A DNA stretch of 64,000 nucleotides from Raphanus sativus (taxonomy: Eukaryota > Streptophyta > Magnoliopsida > Brassicales > Brassicaceae): assembly GCF_000801105.2 (NCBI RefSeq), contig NC_079518.1:18518800-18582799 (forward strand), in the 5' to 3' direction. The translations under genes and the position numbers were made by a program. This document shows positions 9,675 through 20,391 of this stretch, piece after piece. The notes beneath the pieces are model-generated. The model was not told the origin of the DNA, made no database searches, and worked only from the letters and a program-made list of their open reading frames with translations. Within the stretch, counting starts at the first letter, position 1, and every line of letters starts with the position of its first letter.

Positions 9675-10776
9675 ACCCACTCCATTTCGCATGAAGTTTC
9701 TTTTTATACTCGAACACACAGATTAAGAAATCGTTTGATTTTACATATTTTGTTATAAAACATTATTATCTATAAATCTACTCATATTTCAACCAATAAA
9801 AAAATAAACTGAAAAATAAAGTTAATAAATTTTGCATTGAAATGTTAAAACGACATTTATTTTACAACGAAATTTTTTTAAAATGACATCTAATCTATTA
9901 ATTTAGGGATTATCTACTATTTGAAGTTTTCATTTAAATTTTGGACTCTTTCATAGTTGTTCCTAGAATATATCATGCCTCCTATACAATGCAACCTACC
10001 AACTTAAATTAAACCAAATCTTAACCAACATAGATTAGTTAAACCTAACCAGTATCACTTTTATAATATTTTTGGTTAATCTCTTAGTATAATTAGATCA
10101 TATAAAACTGAACTACTCTTAAATCAACGAGTTCCATATCATTCCAGACATAAGAGAAAAAATATCCGACTCATTTACAATGTAAGCATACAAAGACCGT
10201 GTATGCTTATACTCATTGATCTTCCAAAAACCAAATAATTGTGGCATAGACCAATATAGGCTCATGTTCGTATCACTAACTGTACTTCCATATATTTACT
10301 CTTCACCTACATCATATCACAATATACACAGTTATGCAAGAACATGATTTTTTGTTCAAACAACCAAATAATGGTGGCATATGGTCAGTAGATTTTTTAA
10401 ATATGTTTTTTATATATTACATTTTACGAGACTATGTGTGTAAGTTTTTTTTTTGAAAAAAGGCATAACTATGTGTATAAGTTAAAAGATAAAAGATATG
10501 ATAAGACAAATTATTATACTAAAAATGAAAGAATATTAAATACAAACTAATAACAAGTACAACACAAATTATAACAGTATTAAATTCTATATATATTTAA
10601 TAAAATATTATATATATATGTCTAATATGTATATATTATATAAATGTTACACAAAATATATATAATATTATATACACATATTATATATACCATATATTAT
10701 TAATTGAAATTTGACAAATCAATTTCCACCCTTTAAGGCGGGTCCTAATCTAGTTTAATATAAAACAGAGGGAGCA
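9675..10776. mobile_element. Stowaway-like MITE split by a Helitron
   Basis: The left end reads CTCCATTTCGCATGAAG (9680). The right end, read in reverse, is GCTCCCTCTGTTTTATATT (ending near 10776). These fit Stowaway-like termini. The element is interrupted by the Helitron 9913-10753. The second invertase locus has a shorter related element at about 61370-61430, so the MITE probably predates the locus duplication. Confidence 0.5.
9913..10753 (+). mobile_element. Non-autonomous Helitron, 841 bp
   Basis: It starts with TCTACTATTTGAAGTTTTC after an A and ends in CTAG before a T. The 3' stem is CCACCC...GGCGGGT, eight bases before CTAG. It has no target-site duplication and no coding content. 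It sits inside a Stowaway-like MITE, which gives a nested order. Confidence 0.65.
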
Positions 10777-11527
10777 TATTACATCAGTTTTTGACGATTA
10801 TTTGATTTCTTTTATCAACTATAAGATATCTTTTTTGTCGAGCTCTATAAGATATCTTTTACCTTAGAGTATTAAGTTTAGTCATTGGATAGTACAAAAA
10901 AAGGTTTTGACATTGGAACTTGTGAGTTGTGACACCTCCAATCCAATAACCTATACAAGTTGGAGATATAAAATTATATCTAAATTTTAGAGGTTGTCAA
11001 TTTCCCTAACCTAATTAATATGTTAATGCCTAGTAAATGTACTGTCCACCAAACTTTGTTTGGTGTATCGGTCAGAAAAAGTGACACGGGAAACCGATAA
11101 ACCAAGTTTCCCAAGAGAAAAGTAGAAAGGCCAAATCAGACAAAGCAGGTGTAACCGGTAATAACCAGTAAACTAAATTCCCCTTTTTCCAGACCCGTTG
11201 AAAAACTCCGTCTAAAGTGACGTTACGTTCCGTTCAATATATAAGCAGCTTCTGCACTCAACATCCTCTTTTTTTCCCTTCTTCACTCTTTCTAAGTCTC
11301 CTATAAATCTCCCCCTCTTCTCCTTTTTCACGGTGAGGCTTCGTCGGAGAATTATCAAACTTACTCGCCCCTCCGATGATTTTTTCAGTTTATCATCGCC
11401 CGCCGGAGGTTCGGTTCCTTTCTCCCTCACAAACAAACTCACTTTGTTTTTCTTTTAATCTGCTTGTTGTTCCTTTTTTTCTTTAATTCCGATTTCCTTT
11501 TTTTTTTGTTTCTGTCGCAATGTGCAG
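10777..11527 (+). promoter_or_regulatory. Promoter and 5' leader of truncated invertase copy
   Basis: The segment repeats 61430-62060 upstream of the complete invertase. From 11041 to 11268 it is, as far as I can read, identical to 61619-61846. A TATA box (TATATAAG) lies at 11238-11245, followed by a pyrimidine-rich leader. After about 11485 the sequence switches from leader to the end of the last intron, closing with the acceptor TGTGCAG at 11521-11527. Confidence 0.8.
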
Positions 11528-11826
11528 TTTTGCTGTGGCAGCTAACGGCAACGTGCATCAAAACAGGAAGACCGCAGATCGCAAGACGTGCGGTTGACCT
11601 CATAGAATCGCGTCTTCACAGAGACTGTTGGCCAGAGTATTACGACGGCAAGCTCGGGAGGTACGTAGGGAAGCAGGCTAGGAAGTACCAGACCTGGTCA
11701 ATAGCTGGTTACTTAGTGGCTAAAATGCTGCTAGAAGACCCCTCACACATCGGTATGATATCTCTCGAAGAAGACAAACTCATGAAACCAGTTATTAAGC
11801 GATCTGCGTCTTGGCCGCAACTATGA
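11528..11826 (+). pseudogene. CINV1-like: Truncated alkaline/neutral invertase, last exon only
   Basis: The frame encodes the C-terminal 99 residues of a cytosolic alkaline/neutral invertase, which splits sucrose into glucose and fructose. It begins [18 protein letters not shown] and ends KRSASWPQL, matching the CINV1 C-terminus as I recall it. The exon starts one base into a codon after a normal acceptor, so it is the natural last exon. All earlier exons, including the catalytic glycoside hydrolase family 100 core, are absent. Promoter and leader lie directly upstream and no ATG is in frame before the exon, so a functional enzyme is excluded. A transcript remains possible. Confidence 0.9.
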
Positions 11827-12415
11827 AAAACCTATCTCGGTCGTCATTCTATTCTGTATTTGGTACGATATTATTTTTGTTCACTTTTTTGGTTGTTGTT
11901 GTCTAATAATGTCATTGAAAACTTCTGCCGGAGAAGGGGACAAGAACTTTATTGATTGCTTATTTCTTGCTTTGCAAGTTTAGAAGAGAAAAATGGGGAA
12001 AGCTCATTTGCCGTTTTTTATCGACGTTACAATTAGGATTGATCATAATATCTTGACCCGAAATTTAAACCGATCCCGATTCAGAAAATCATAATATGAA
12101 CTACTGTATATAGAAGTATTCTAACGGGTATGAATGTATATTTGAACCCAATTGAAAAAGTTATTAGAACATAACGGAAACTAAATAAAGTGCTGCTAAA
12201 AACAGTATTTCTATAAATCCAAACACATAGAATAGGAGATAAATTGCATCCTTCCATGAGATTCGAGAATCCGGCCCAAAAGCCAATCCATGACATCAGT
12301 TTAGCCAAGCGATCTTTTCAAAAAAAAAAACAAGCTTAGCCAAACGTCTCTGGATCAAATGATATAGGCTTTTCTGAAGACTGCTTTATTCGACTTTGTG
12401 AGGTAAGTACGTTAG
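11827..12415 (+). other. 3' flank of truncated invertase
   Basis: This is the probable 3' untranslated region and downstream DNA of the invertase fragment (poly-A-signal-like AATAAT near 11905). Nothing else is recognised before the tandem duplication begins at 12416. Confidence 0.5.
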
Positions 12416-12419
12416 CTCG

Positions 12420-14090
12420 GTTCAAAAGCCCACCTCTCTCGACCCGAGAAGTAGGACTAGGCCCATTGGGAAGTATCGACAACCTATGGCGAACTGAAGG
12501 AGAATTCATCTATAAAAGGGAGAGAGTGAACCGATAAGAAGGGGATCCAAACATTTCACACACACTTGGCAGTTAGAATGACTTACTCTTTCAAATAAGA
12601 GGTTCAATTGTACTATTTGAATATCAAATCCACAAGAAACGTGGACACACAATAAACTCAACCATTCACGATTAAGTAGGTAAGTAAGTAAGAAAGCAAT
12701 AAATAAAGTAAAAAATGGTGAACAAGATAGTTGTTCAGTTAGTTGATTGGGGTCGTAAACAATAAGAATAAATATGCTAGATCTAGGGTTTAGACAATCA
12801 TGATTATAGAGATTAAAAAGTTAAATTTGCGTGTATGATATTCTAGAACTCGAACTCTAATGTATAGATATCCAACTGTCGCATGTGAGTCTAATAATTA
12901 TCTAAGTCCACTATTCCAATCTCCTCTATGAAGACGGAGTGACTGTCAATCATTGCTACCTTTCTAGTGTCAATCGACGGTACCTTAGATCGGGTTAATG
13001 GTCATATCCGATAAGTTAACTAAATTTCCTAGACCAGCTATAGCATGTATCTAGCAACCTAGCTCAAAAGAATCAATTCAGGTGAAGAACCTACCTTCGT
13101 AGTTGTCTACAATCCTAATATCAGAGTTCTAGTTAGCTACACTAGAACAGAAGCAGTAAAAATAATTCTATTGATTGATATATTTATCGCCATAGCAATA
13201 CTATAGTTTTGGTTAATCTTTCATAACCCTAAATAACCATAAATCTAACAAGGTGAATCTACTCAGACATGACTAACTAGAAAATGATAAATAACTGAAT
13301 AGAATGCATAAAATAAGAATAAAGTAGAAAAACTGGAGTTCTAATACAAGCTCCGAAGGAGTCTTGGATCTTCTCTCCAAACTATTAAAAACCCTAAAAT
13401 ATTTGCTGCGTATGAAAGAAAGAAGTGTGTGTTGCCTAATACATTCGCAAATCACTTAAATATTAAGTTAAAGACGACAAGGGTAGTCTTGTAAATATGT
13501 GGATCTTTAGGCTTAAGTCGGCTAGGAATCAAGTTGGGGGTTTCGCACTTTGTTGTCGATCGACGACGAGAGATGTTTGATGATCGACGATTGTCTCTGG
13601 ATGTCGACTATGGCTGGTTCCTTGAACAATTACGAGTTTCTTCTATCTTTAGCTCCAAAATGCTCTATTATCACAATATTGCTCCAAAATATACCTGAAC
13701 CTGTAAAAACTCTAAAAGACTCCAATACATAATAAATAGATTCTAAAGCAACTATATGTCATGGCTGAAAAATGGCTAAATTCATGGGGTATATCACAAG
13801 AGTTTACTCATTGTATTCTTGCTGACTTACTTTGCCGGCCAGCTCTCCGAGCAACAACTTCCTTTTCTGTTTATTTCCTTATTTATAAACCGAACACTTT
13901 CCAGATCAATAGTAAAATGCCTTTTAACTAACCGACCGACGAGTTAGGTCTTACCATATGAGCTAGGTCTTACCATATGAGCTAGCCCTCAAATTCGAGC
14001 AAGATCTAATCTTGCCGAGCAAAAACTGGTTTATGCACTTCGAGGGTTCTTCAACGAATAAGGGTTCAGGATAATTGCAGTCATTGATAG
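12420..14090. other. Non-coding LTR-retrotransposon-derived DNA
   Basis: This stretch occurs again almost unchanged at 20396-22036. It has TATA-like and leader-like sequence, then long non-coding AT-rich DNA. It includes a 20-bp local doubling near 13955-13985 (GTCTTACCATATGAGCTAG) that is single in the other copy. It joins the Gypsy RNase H relic without a break, so it is probably part of the same degenerate element. No gene is supported. Confidence 0.5.
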
Positions 14091-14404
14091 TGTTAATCTT
14101 TTACCAACCGCTTGTGTTACACAAAGATCACAGTGTGTTACACACGAGTTCGGAATAAGAAATAAGATAGACGCTTTAGACTTATTCAACAAGTTACGAA
14201 AATTGTATACTTGTCTGGAAATACTTTGTCTTTATTGAGATTATGTGATAATGTTTACAACAAATGATTGATCTTTATATAGAGATCGAATCAATACTAA
14301 GAAGAGACACACCTCTTCATGAAGAGTTACAACTCTTGTAATAACCGACTAATAACTAACTTATGTAAATGTATTAAGGATAGATTAGATTATATAGTTT
14401 AACA
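14091..14404 (-). repeat. 3' LTR of Copia element (314 bp)
   Basis: It matches 18546-18825 with about four substitutions. It has 34 bp near 14325-14359 that the other LTR lacks. Confidence 0.95.
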
Positions 14405-14543
14405 CTCCTCCTTAATCATATCTCGACTTGACTCCAAGCTGCTTCCTGAGATCTTCAAACCTTGAACCGCCCAATGCCTTTGTGAGAATGTCTGCGAGTT
14501 GATCATCCCCTTTGCAATACTCGAGTTCAATAATTCCTTTCTG

Positions 14544-16580
14544 CTAAACTTCCCTCACGAAATGATACTTGATCTCTATGTGCTTTGTCCTTCTGTGTTG
14601 CACTGGATTCTTCCCAATTGCTATTGCTGATTTGTTGTCACATAAGATCGGAATGCCTCCTTCAAACTTCTGACCAAAGTCTTCAAATGGCCTTTGTAAC
14701 CACACGGCTTGATTTGCTGCTGCACACACGGCTATGTACTCCGCCTCAGCCGTTGATTGTGCCACTGTTTGTTGCTTGCTTGACTGCCAACAGAACATGG
14801 CTGAACCAAGAGTAAACACATAACCTGAAGTGCTTTTCTTGTCTTCCTTAGAACCACCCAAGTCGCTGTCCGAGTAGCCTACAAGTCTTGGTTCTTCCAC
14901 ACTTGTAAAGTACACTCCAAAGTCTGAAGTTCCTTTGACATACCTTAACACCCTTTTGGCTTCTTGGTAGTGCTTCATGCGAGGTGATGACATGTACCTT
15001 GAGAGATAGGCGCTTGCATACATCACGTCCGGTCTTGATGCACACAAGTACAAAAGCCCTCCAACAATGCTTCTATACTTAGTCGGATCTCCATACTCCT
15101 TGTCATCTTCAACTTTTCCTCCTTTCCCTTGTGGTGTAAGTGGATTGCTTACACTCTTGCTGTCTCGCATCCCAAACTTGTCTACAAGTTTGTTTGCATA
15201 TTTTTCTTGTGAAAGAAATATGCCTCCATCGTCTTGAGTAACTTCCATTCCAAGGAAGTAGTTCAACAATCCAAGATCCACCATCTCGAACTCCTTCTTC
15301 ATGTTCTCCTTGAATGTGTTGATGATCTGAGTATTGTTTCCTGTGATGATTATATCATCCACATACAAACTCACGATCAACACATCTCCTCCTTGCTTCA
15401 TGATGTATAAGGCTGCATCATTCATACTCCTCTTGAAACCGTTGTGGAGAAAGTATGAATCTATCCTTCCATACCATGCCCTTGGAGCTTGCTTTAAACC
15501 ATATAAAGCCTTGTGTAGCCTTAACACCTTGTGTTCCTTCCCATGCGTCACATACCCAGGCGGTTGTGTGACATACACTTCTTCTCTTAACTCCCCATTG
15601 AGAAAAGCTGACTTCACATCCATTTGATACAAACGCCACTTCATCTGAGCTGCATATGCGAGTATGGCTCTTATTATATCATGTCTTGAGACAGGGGCAA
15701 ACGTCTCAAGGTAGTCAACACCATATTCTTGAGAGAATCCTCTAGCAACTAGCCGCGCCTTGTGCTTGATGTGATTGCCATTTGCATCGGTCTTGATCTT
15801 GTAGATCCACTTCACACTTATCACATTCTTCTTCTCTGGCTTGTCTACTAGTTCCCATGTCTTGTTCTTCTCTATCATGGCGATTTCCTCATCCATTGCC
15901 TTTCTCCATTCCTTCTTACCACACGCTTCATCATAAGTGTATGGTTCTTCCTGTGCATGAAGACAAGCTTCTATTGCTTGAGCCGCCTCATAGAGGTCCA
16001 CTCTCGGTGCCTTTTCCATGATTTCAATCATGGACTTGAACTTCTTTGGTGGCTCAGACGTTTCTCCATCTTCATCACTAGTATCATGATCATCATTTTG
16101 AATGAAAACATGGCTAGAAGTACCTTCGGTTTGTTGAGTAGGCGTTTGAGTGTCTTCCATAGACAATTCCAGTGTCTTCCTGACTTCTTCTTCTTGCCTT
16201 TTCCAATCCCACTTCTTGTTTTCTTCAAACTCTACATCTCTTGATACTTCAATCTTCTCATTCTCCAGAATGAAAACTCTATAGCCTTTGGATTGATTGC
16301 TATATCCAACAAAGACTCCACGCTTTGCCTTGACGTCTAGCTTCCTCCTCTTTTGATCCGGAATATGTATGTAGCATAAGCTACCAAACATCCTCATGTG
16401 TGACACATCTGGCTTGTGTCCACACCACTTCTCTATAGGAGTGACATCATCTTCTATTGCCTTTGATGGTAGACGGTTTTGAAGGTATGAAGCAGTGTAT
16501 ACCGCCTCTGCCCATAACTTGAGAGGTAAATCTTGCTCTGCCAACATCGATCTAGCCATCTCTACCAAGGTCCTATTCAT
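14544..16580 (-). pseudogene. Copia pol, integrase end to RNase H (second open frame)
   Basis: The 678-residue frame begins MNRTLVEMARSML inside integrase. It then has the reverse transcriptase (WIYKIKTDANG, ARLVARGFSQEYGVDY, YGLKQAPRAWY, catalytic YVDDIIITG) and RNase H (GYSDSDLGG, STSGYVFTL, AEAEYIA, LCDNKSAI). It is displaced from the upstream gag-integrase frame by a one-base change in an A run at about 16597. It ends early at a TAG at 14544, after which the usual C-terminal RNase H tail continues in frame to about 14410. The element is therefore defective but only lightly decayed. Confidence 0.92.
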
Positions 16581-18370
16581 CCTCTCTGCTGCACCATTTT
16601 TTGTGGTGAATAAGGCAAGGTAACTTGCTTGTTGATTCCTTCTTCTTCATAGAACCGGTTGAATTCTTGTGAAGTGAACTCACCACCTCCATCTGATCTC
16701 AACGTCTTGATGGAACAATCCGATTGCTTCTCTACCATTGCCTTGAACTTCTTGAACAGTGAGAAGGCTTCTGACTTTTGCTTCATGAAGTATACCCAAC
16801 ACATGTGAGTATAATCATCTAAGAATAGCAAAAAGTACATGCTTCCATCAATAGATTGGTGCTGCATCGGCCCACATACATCAGTATGCACAATCTCAAG
16901 CTTTTCTCTTGTCTTAGTTTGAGATTCCTTTGGGAAGCTCTTGCGTGATTGCTTTCCAAGCCTACACGCTTCACATGCTTCCTTCTTGACTTTAAACTTT
17001 GGTAACCCCTTTACCAAGTCTTTGTCTTGCATTTGTTGCAACCTTTTGTCGCCTACATGACCAAGTCTCTTGTGCCATGTCTCCATCTTGGCTTGCTCAC
17101 TTGCGCTCATGGCTCCTTCTTCTTGAGCCGATCTCATCCTGATCTTGTAGCTTTTGTGAGTCATTGGGATATCCATTATCCTCCTGCCTTTTGCATCATC
17201 TATGATGTATCTCTTCTCTTGGAAGTTCACTCGGTATCCGCTTGAAACAATTTGTGGAACACTCAACAAATTTTTCGCCATACCAGGAACCAAGAACACA
17301 TTTCTGATGGTCCTCTTGCCACCTTTGGTTATGACAGTGATATCTCCTTTACCGGCTGTCATGACCATACTTCCATTTCCAATTTGTATTGGAACCTTGA
17401 TACTCCTATCAAGTTTTGAGAAATAATTCTCCTCCTTTGTCATATGATTAGTTGCTCCACTGTCAACTATCCAGACATCTTCCATCACTGTTGTTGCTGC
17501 TTCACTCGCACTGAACAACGTGTGGTCTTCATTCAAGTCTTCTTCTTCAAGACTTAGATGTGCTTTCTCCTTTTTCTTTGAGTAGCACTGATTCGCAAAG
17601 TGGCCTAACTTACCACAGTTGTAACACTTCTTGTTACTCTTGTGATCCTTCTCTGAATCATCCTTCTTCTGTTTCTTCAGACACTCACTCTCATTGTGGT
17701 TGTTCTTCTTGCAGAAACCGCACCACTTCTTGCCTCCACGGCGCTTTGAGTTGTCGTGTGTGACACCAGAATTTTTCTGTTTAGCACGAGCATCGAATGC
17801 TTCTTCACTTGTGCTTTCTTCTCTTACAGCCAGCCTTGCTTCATGAGCCTTCAAGATCCCGATCAACTCTGCCATCCTTGTTGAAGTCAAATCGCTTGTT
17901 TTCTCCAATACACTGACTATGCTATCGAACTTGGCTGGGAGAGAGATGAGTATCTTTTGTATGAGTTGAACATCGGTCTTCTGCTCTCCATGATAAGTTA
18001 ATTGATTTGACAAAGCAACCAACTTATCTGTGAAGGTCTTGACGTCTTCATCCTCATTCATCTTCAGATTCTCATACTCCCTTCGCAACGTTTGAAGCCG
18101 AATCAAACGAACCTGAGGAGAGCCTTCATACTCTGCCTTCAATGCATCCCACGCCTCTTTGGATGTTGATGCTGCTGCAATCCGTGAGAAGATCTCATCT
18201 GATACGGCAGTTTGCAAAATTTGCAAAGCCATCGTATCATTCGTCATCGCTTCTTCTCTAAGCGATCTCTCCTTCGTTGTCTCAGGGGTATCATTCACTT
18301 GTGCTGGTGGCACTGCCACGCCTTCTTCAACCACAGACCATAACTTTCTGGTCTTGAGAATGGTTGTCAT
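16577..18370 (-). pseudogene. Copia gag, protease and integrase (first open frame)
   Basis: The 597-residue frame has a UBN2-type gag domain (residues 40-150), a CCHC knuckle CYNCGKLGHFANQC near 245, the aspartic protease signature WIVDSGATNHM near 300, the pre-integrase HKRLGH motif near 435 and the integrase core (VHTDVCGP, SDGGGEFTS). A frameshift falls exactly at the conserved glutamate region after LPYSPQ, and the frame then ends. The true N-terminus is farther upstream: from about 18440 a start and FDG-containing sequence is visible in another frame, so a second one-base shift lies near 18396. Confidence 0.9.
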
Positions 18371-18545
18371 CTTAATGCTCCAGAAGTTATACTTCTCCCA
18401 TCGAATATGGGTATAACTTGATTGTGATTTTGCATCGTCATCCTTCTTGATAAATCGTATGCAAAAATCCTCTATTCTCCACGCAAAGTGTTTCTCTCAA
18501 TAGTGCTTTCTTCTTCGTCCTCTCAAACGTAAAGCTCTGATACCA

Positions 18546-18825
18546 TGTTAATCTTTTACCAACCGCTTGTGTTACACAAAGATCACAGTGTGTTACACAC
18601 GAGTTCGGAATAAGAAATAAGATAGACGCTTTAGACTTATTCAACAAGTTATGAAAATTGTATACTTGTCTGGAAATACTTTGTCTTTATTGAGATTCTG
18701 TGATAATGTTTACAACAAATGATTTATCTTTATATAGAGATCGAATCAATACTAAGAAGAGACACACCTCTTCATGAAGAGTTATGTAAATGTATTAAGG
18801 AGAGATTAGATTATATAGTTTAACA
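18546..18825 (-). repeat. 5' LTR of Copia element (280 bp, internal 34-bp deletion)
   Basis: It pairs with 14091-14404. It lacks 34 bp that the 3' LTR has, between GAAGAGTTA and TGTAAATG. Confidence 0.95.
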
Positions 18826-18835
18826 GATAGGAAAA

Positions 18836-19215
18836 CCTGTTCAACAATCTTTCAGCTTCGGGTTCATCGCTTCCATTAAAGAATCCGAGTACGAGTCTCT
18901 CATCTCGGGCCTCCGTTTGGCAAAGACTCTTAAAGCCAAATGGTTCAGCACCTACTGCGACTCGCATCTCGTCACGAGCCAGACCAATGGAGAAAAATTA
19001 TGCATATATTATAATTTTCCAGGACCTCGCAAAGCACTTTGAATTCTTCGAACTCATTGAAGTCCCTAGAGGAGAGAAATTATGTGCCGATGCTCTAAGA
19101 TCAATTCAGACTGTTCCTATCCACCGAGTCGAGAAATCCATTATAAACTTAACTTTGGAGAAGAACCCGATGGTGGCACCCAGTTCCGGGACAGCCAACA
19201 TGGAGTTAGAATCTC
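18836..19215 (+). pseudogene. Ty3/Gypsy RNase H relic (unit A)
   Basis: Reading on the plus strand shows ESEYESLISGLRLAKTLKAKW followed by STYCDSHLV. These match the conserved E-x3-AL-I-GLR-A and YCDSQLV motifs of Ty3/Gypsy (Tat-type) RNase H. Stops and shifts follow. The fragment ends at CAGCG, where a Copia LTR starts. The same relic appears at 22037-22430. Confidence 0.8.
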
Positions 19216-19220
19216 CAGCG

Positions 19221-19947
19221 TGAGATTTTAGAGATTAGAGAAGGTATTGAGAGATTAAATGAGATTATGAGGAGATTTGTAAAAAGATTATACTAGAATC
19301 ATGTTTAGGAGATGTTTAAGAGACTTTGAGTTTCATGGTGAACAAGAGAGAGACTAGAGAGAGAATTATTCAATCTCGTTAATTATCATTAAGAGGTGAG
19401 GTTACAATTTATATAAGAGGAGACAAGGGCTTTCATAAATCAAAGACACTATACAAAGCATATGAAGTCAAAGGAGTGGAGCGCTTGGTTTGAAATGCTT
19501 GGACTTGAGTGGCTACACGCTTTGGCATCTTGACCAGATGCCTTTCTTCACTCCAGCTTGATCCAGCTGTAAACACACATGCCATCTTATCCTCTCAACA
19601 GTCATAAGCTAAAGCGGACCAAACCCTCTCTTCCCTTTAGTAACTTTGACCATTCTCTTTTACTTCATTTCCACGGGTGAGTTACCACAGTAACAATAGT
19701 GTACAGACTAAGGTAAATCCGTACACTTCACCTTAACTTGCACATCACTGAAATGTGCCCAATGGTCGATCCAAAGTGAAGATGGTCGAGTGGTCCGTAC
19801 AGCCGTCCGTACTGTCTGTACAGTCAGTACCACTTGCCCTATTTCTGCACCAGCTTCTCATTAGCTCTTCTCTTCATCTAAGACCTCCTAAGCTTACTCT
19901 TTACTTATTCACCTCAACTCCTCTTAACTTGTACACCCATTTTAACA
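19221..19947 (-). repeat. Copia LTR copy carried by duplication unit A
   Basis: It is the counterpart of 22436-23183, starting TGAGATTTTAGAG and ending TTTTAACA. Left of it is the same CAGCG (19216-19220). It is 21 bp shorter because one CCGTACAGCCGTCCGTACTG-type repeat is missing. Confidence 0.92.
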
Positions 19948-20391
19948 CTCCCCTCAAGCTTGACCATGTGAAATAAGTCAAGCTTGGAAAGACCATGAGA
20001 TTTTCCTCATTAAAAGCCTCATCAAAGAAAACCCATTTGGGACAAAACTTTGATGAGGAAAAAAGAGTAAATACCTCATGATCAGGGGAATATTTAATGT
20101 GTGAATGATCAATGAGTCCTAACCTGATGTGTATGGACTCCATTGTCTTTTGCCTTGCCGCCTTGGTGAATACATCTGCCAACTGATCTTCACTCCTTGT
20201 GTAACATGGCAAGATTACCCCCAAGATTATCATTTCCCTCACCTTGTGGCAGTCTACTTCTATATGTTTCATCCTCTCATGAAACACTGATTTGGTAGCT
20301 CTGTGAATGGCCGCTTGATTGTCACAATGCATGGTCATTGGTGTTGCTTGCTCTATCTCCAAGTGCTTTAGATCCCTTTGATCCATACCAA
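19948..20391 (-). pseudogene. Copia RNase H C-terminal fragment, duplicated copy
   Basis: The minus-strand frame has MDQRDLKHLEIEQATPM, MHCDNQAAIH and YTRSEDQLADVFTKA, the end of Copia RNase H, then a polypurine tract at the LTR. It breaks off at 20391, where duplication unit B begins, so it lacks the reverse transcriptase. The longer open frame to 20485 continues across the junction and is not natural. Confidence 0.9.

Larger units (their letters stand above)
14091..18825 (-). mobile_element. Copia LTR retrotransposon, nearly intact
   Basis: The LTRs (14091-14404 and 18546-18825) run TGTTAA to TTTAACA. The target duplication GATAG is at 14086-14090 and 18826-18830. The primer-binding site TGGTATCAGAGC lies beside the right (5') LTR at about 18535-18546, complementary to initiator tRNA-Met. 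A polypurine tract (GGAGGAG on the minus strand) abuts the left (3') LTR. Unit B, without this element, reads CATTGATAGGAGAACC, so the insertion followed the tandem duplication or hit only one copy. Gene order gag-PR-IN-RT-RH is Copia. Confidence 0.97.
12416..20391 (+). repeat. Tandem duplication unit A (3.2 kb plus inserted Copia)
   Basis: The unit starts at CTCGGTTCAAAAGCCC and ends just before the same sequence at 20392. Without the 4735-bp Copia and its 5-bp duplication it is about 3.24 kb, the same length as unit B. It contains Gypsy-type LTR-like sequence (TATA box in CTATAAAAGG near 12514), a non-coding stretch 12600-13785, an RNase H relic, a Copia LTR and the end of a Copia RNase H. 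Confidence 0.95.

Noticed and set aside
11464..11826. 120-codon frame starting MLFLFFF as a membrane protein
   Set aside because: The start is a TTG and the hydrophobic part is leader and intron sequence. Only the invertase exon from 11528 is real.
13273..13732. Small frames repeated at 21246-21719
   Set aside because: Their repetition is due to the tandem duplication, and no family or codon evidence supports them.
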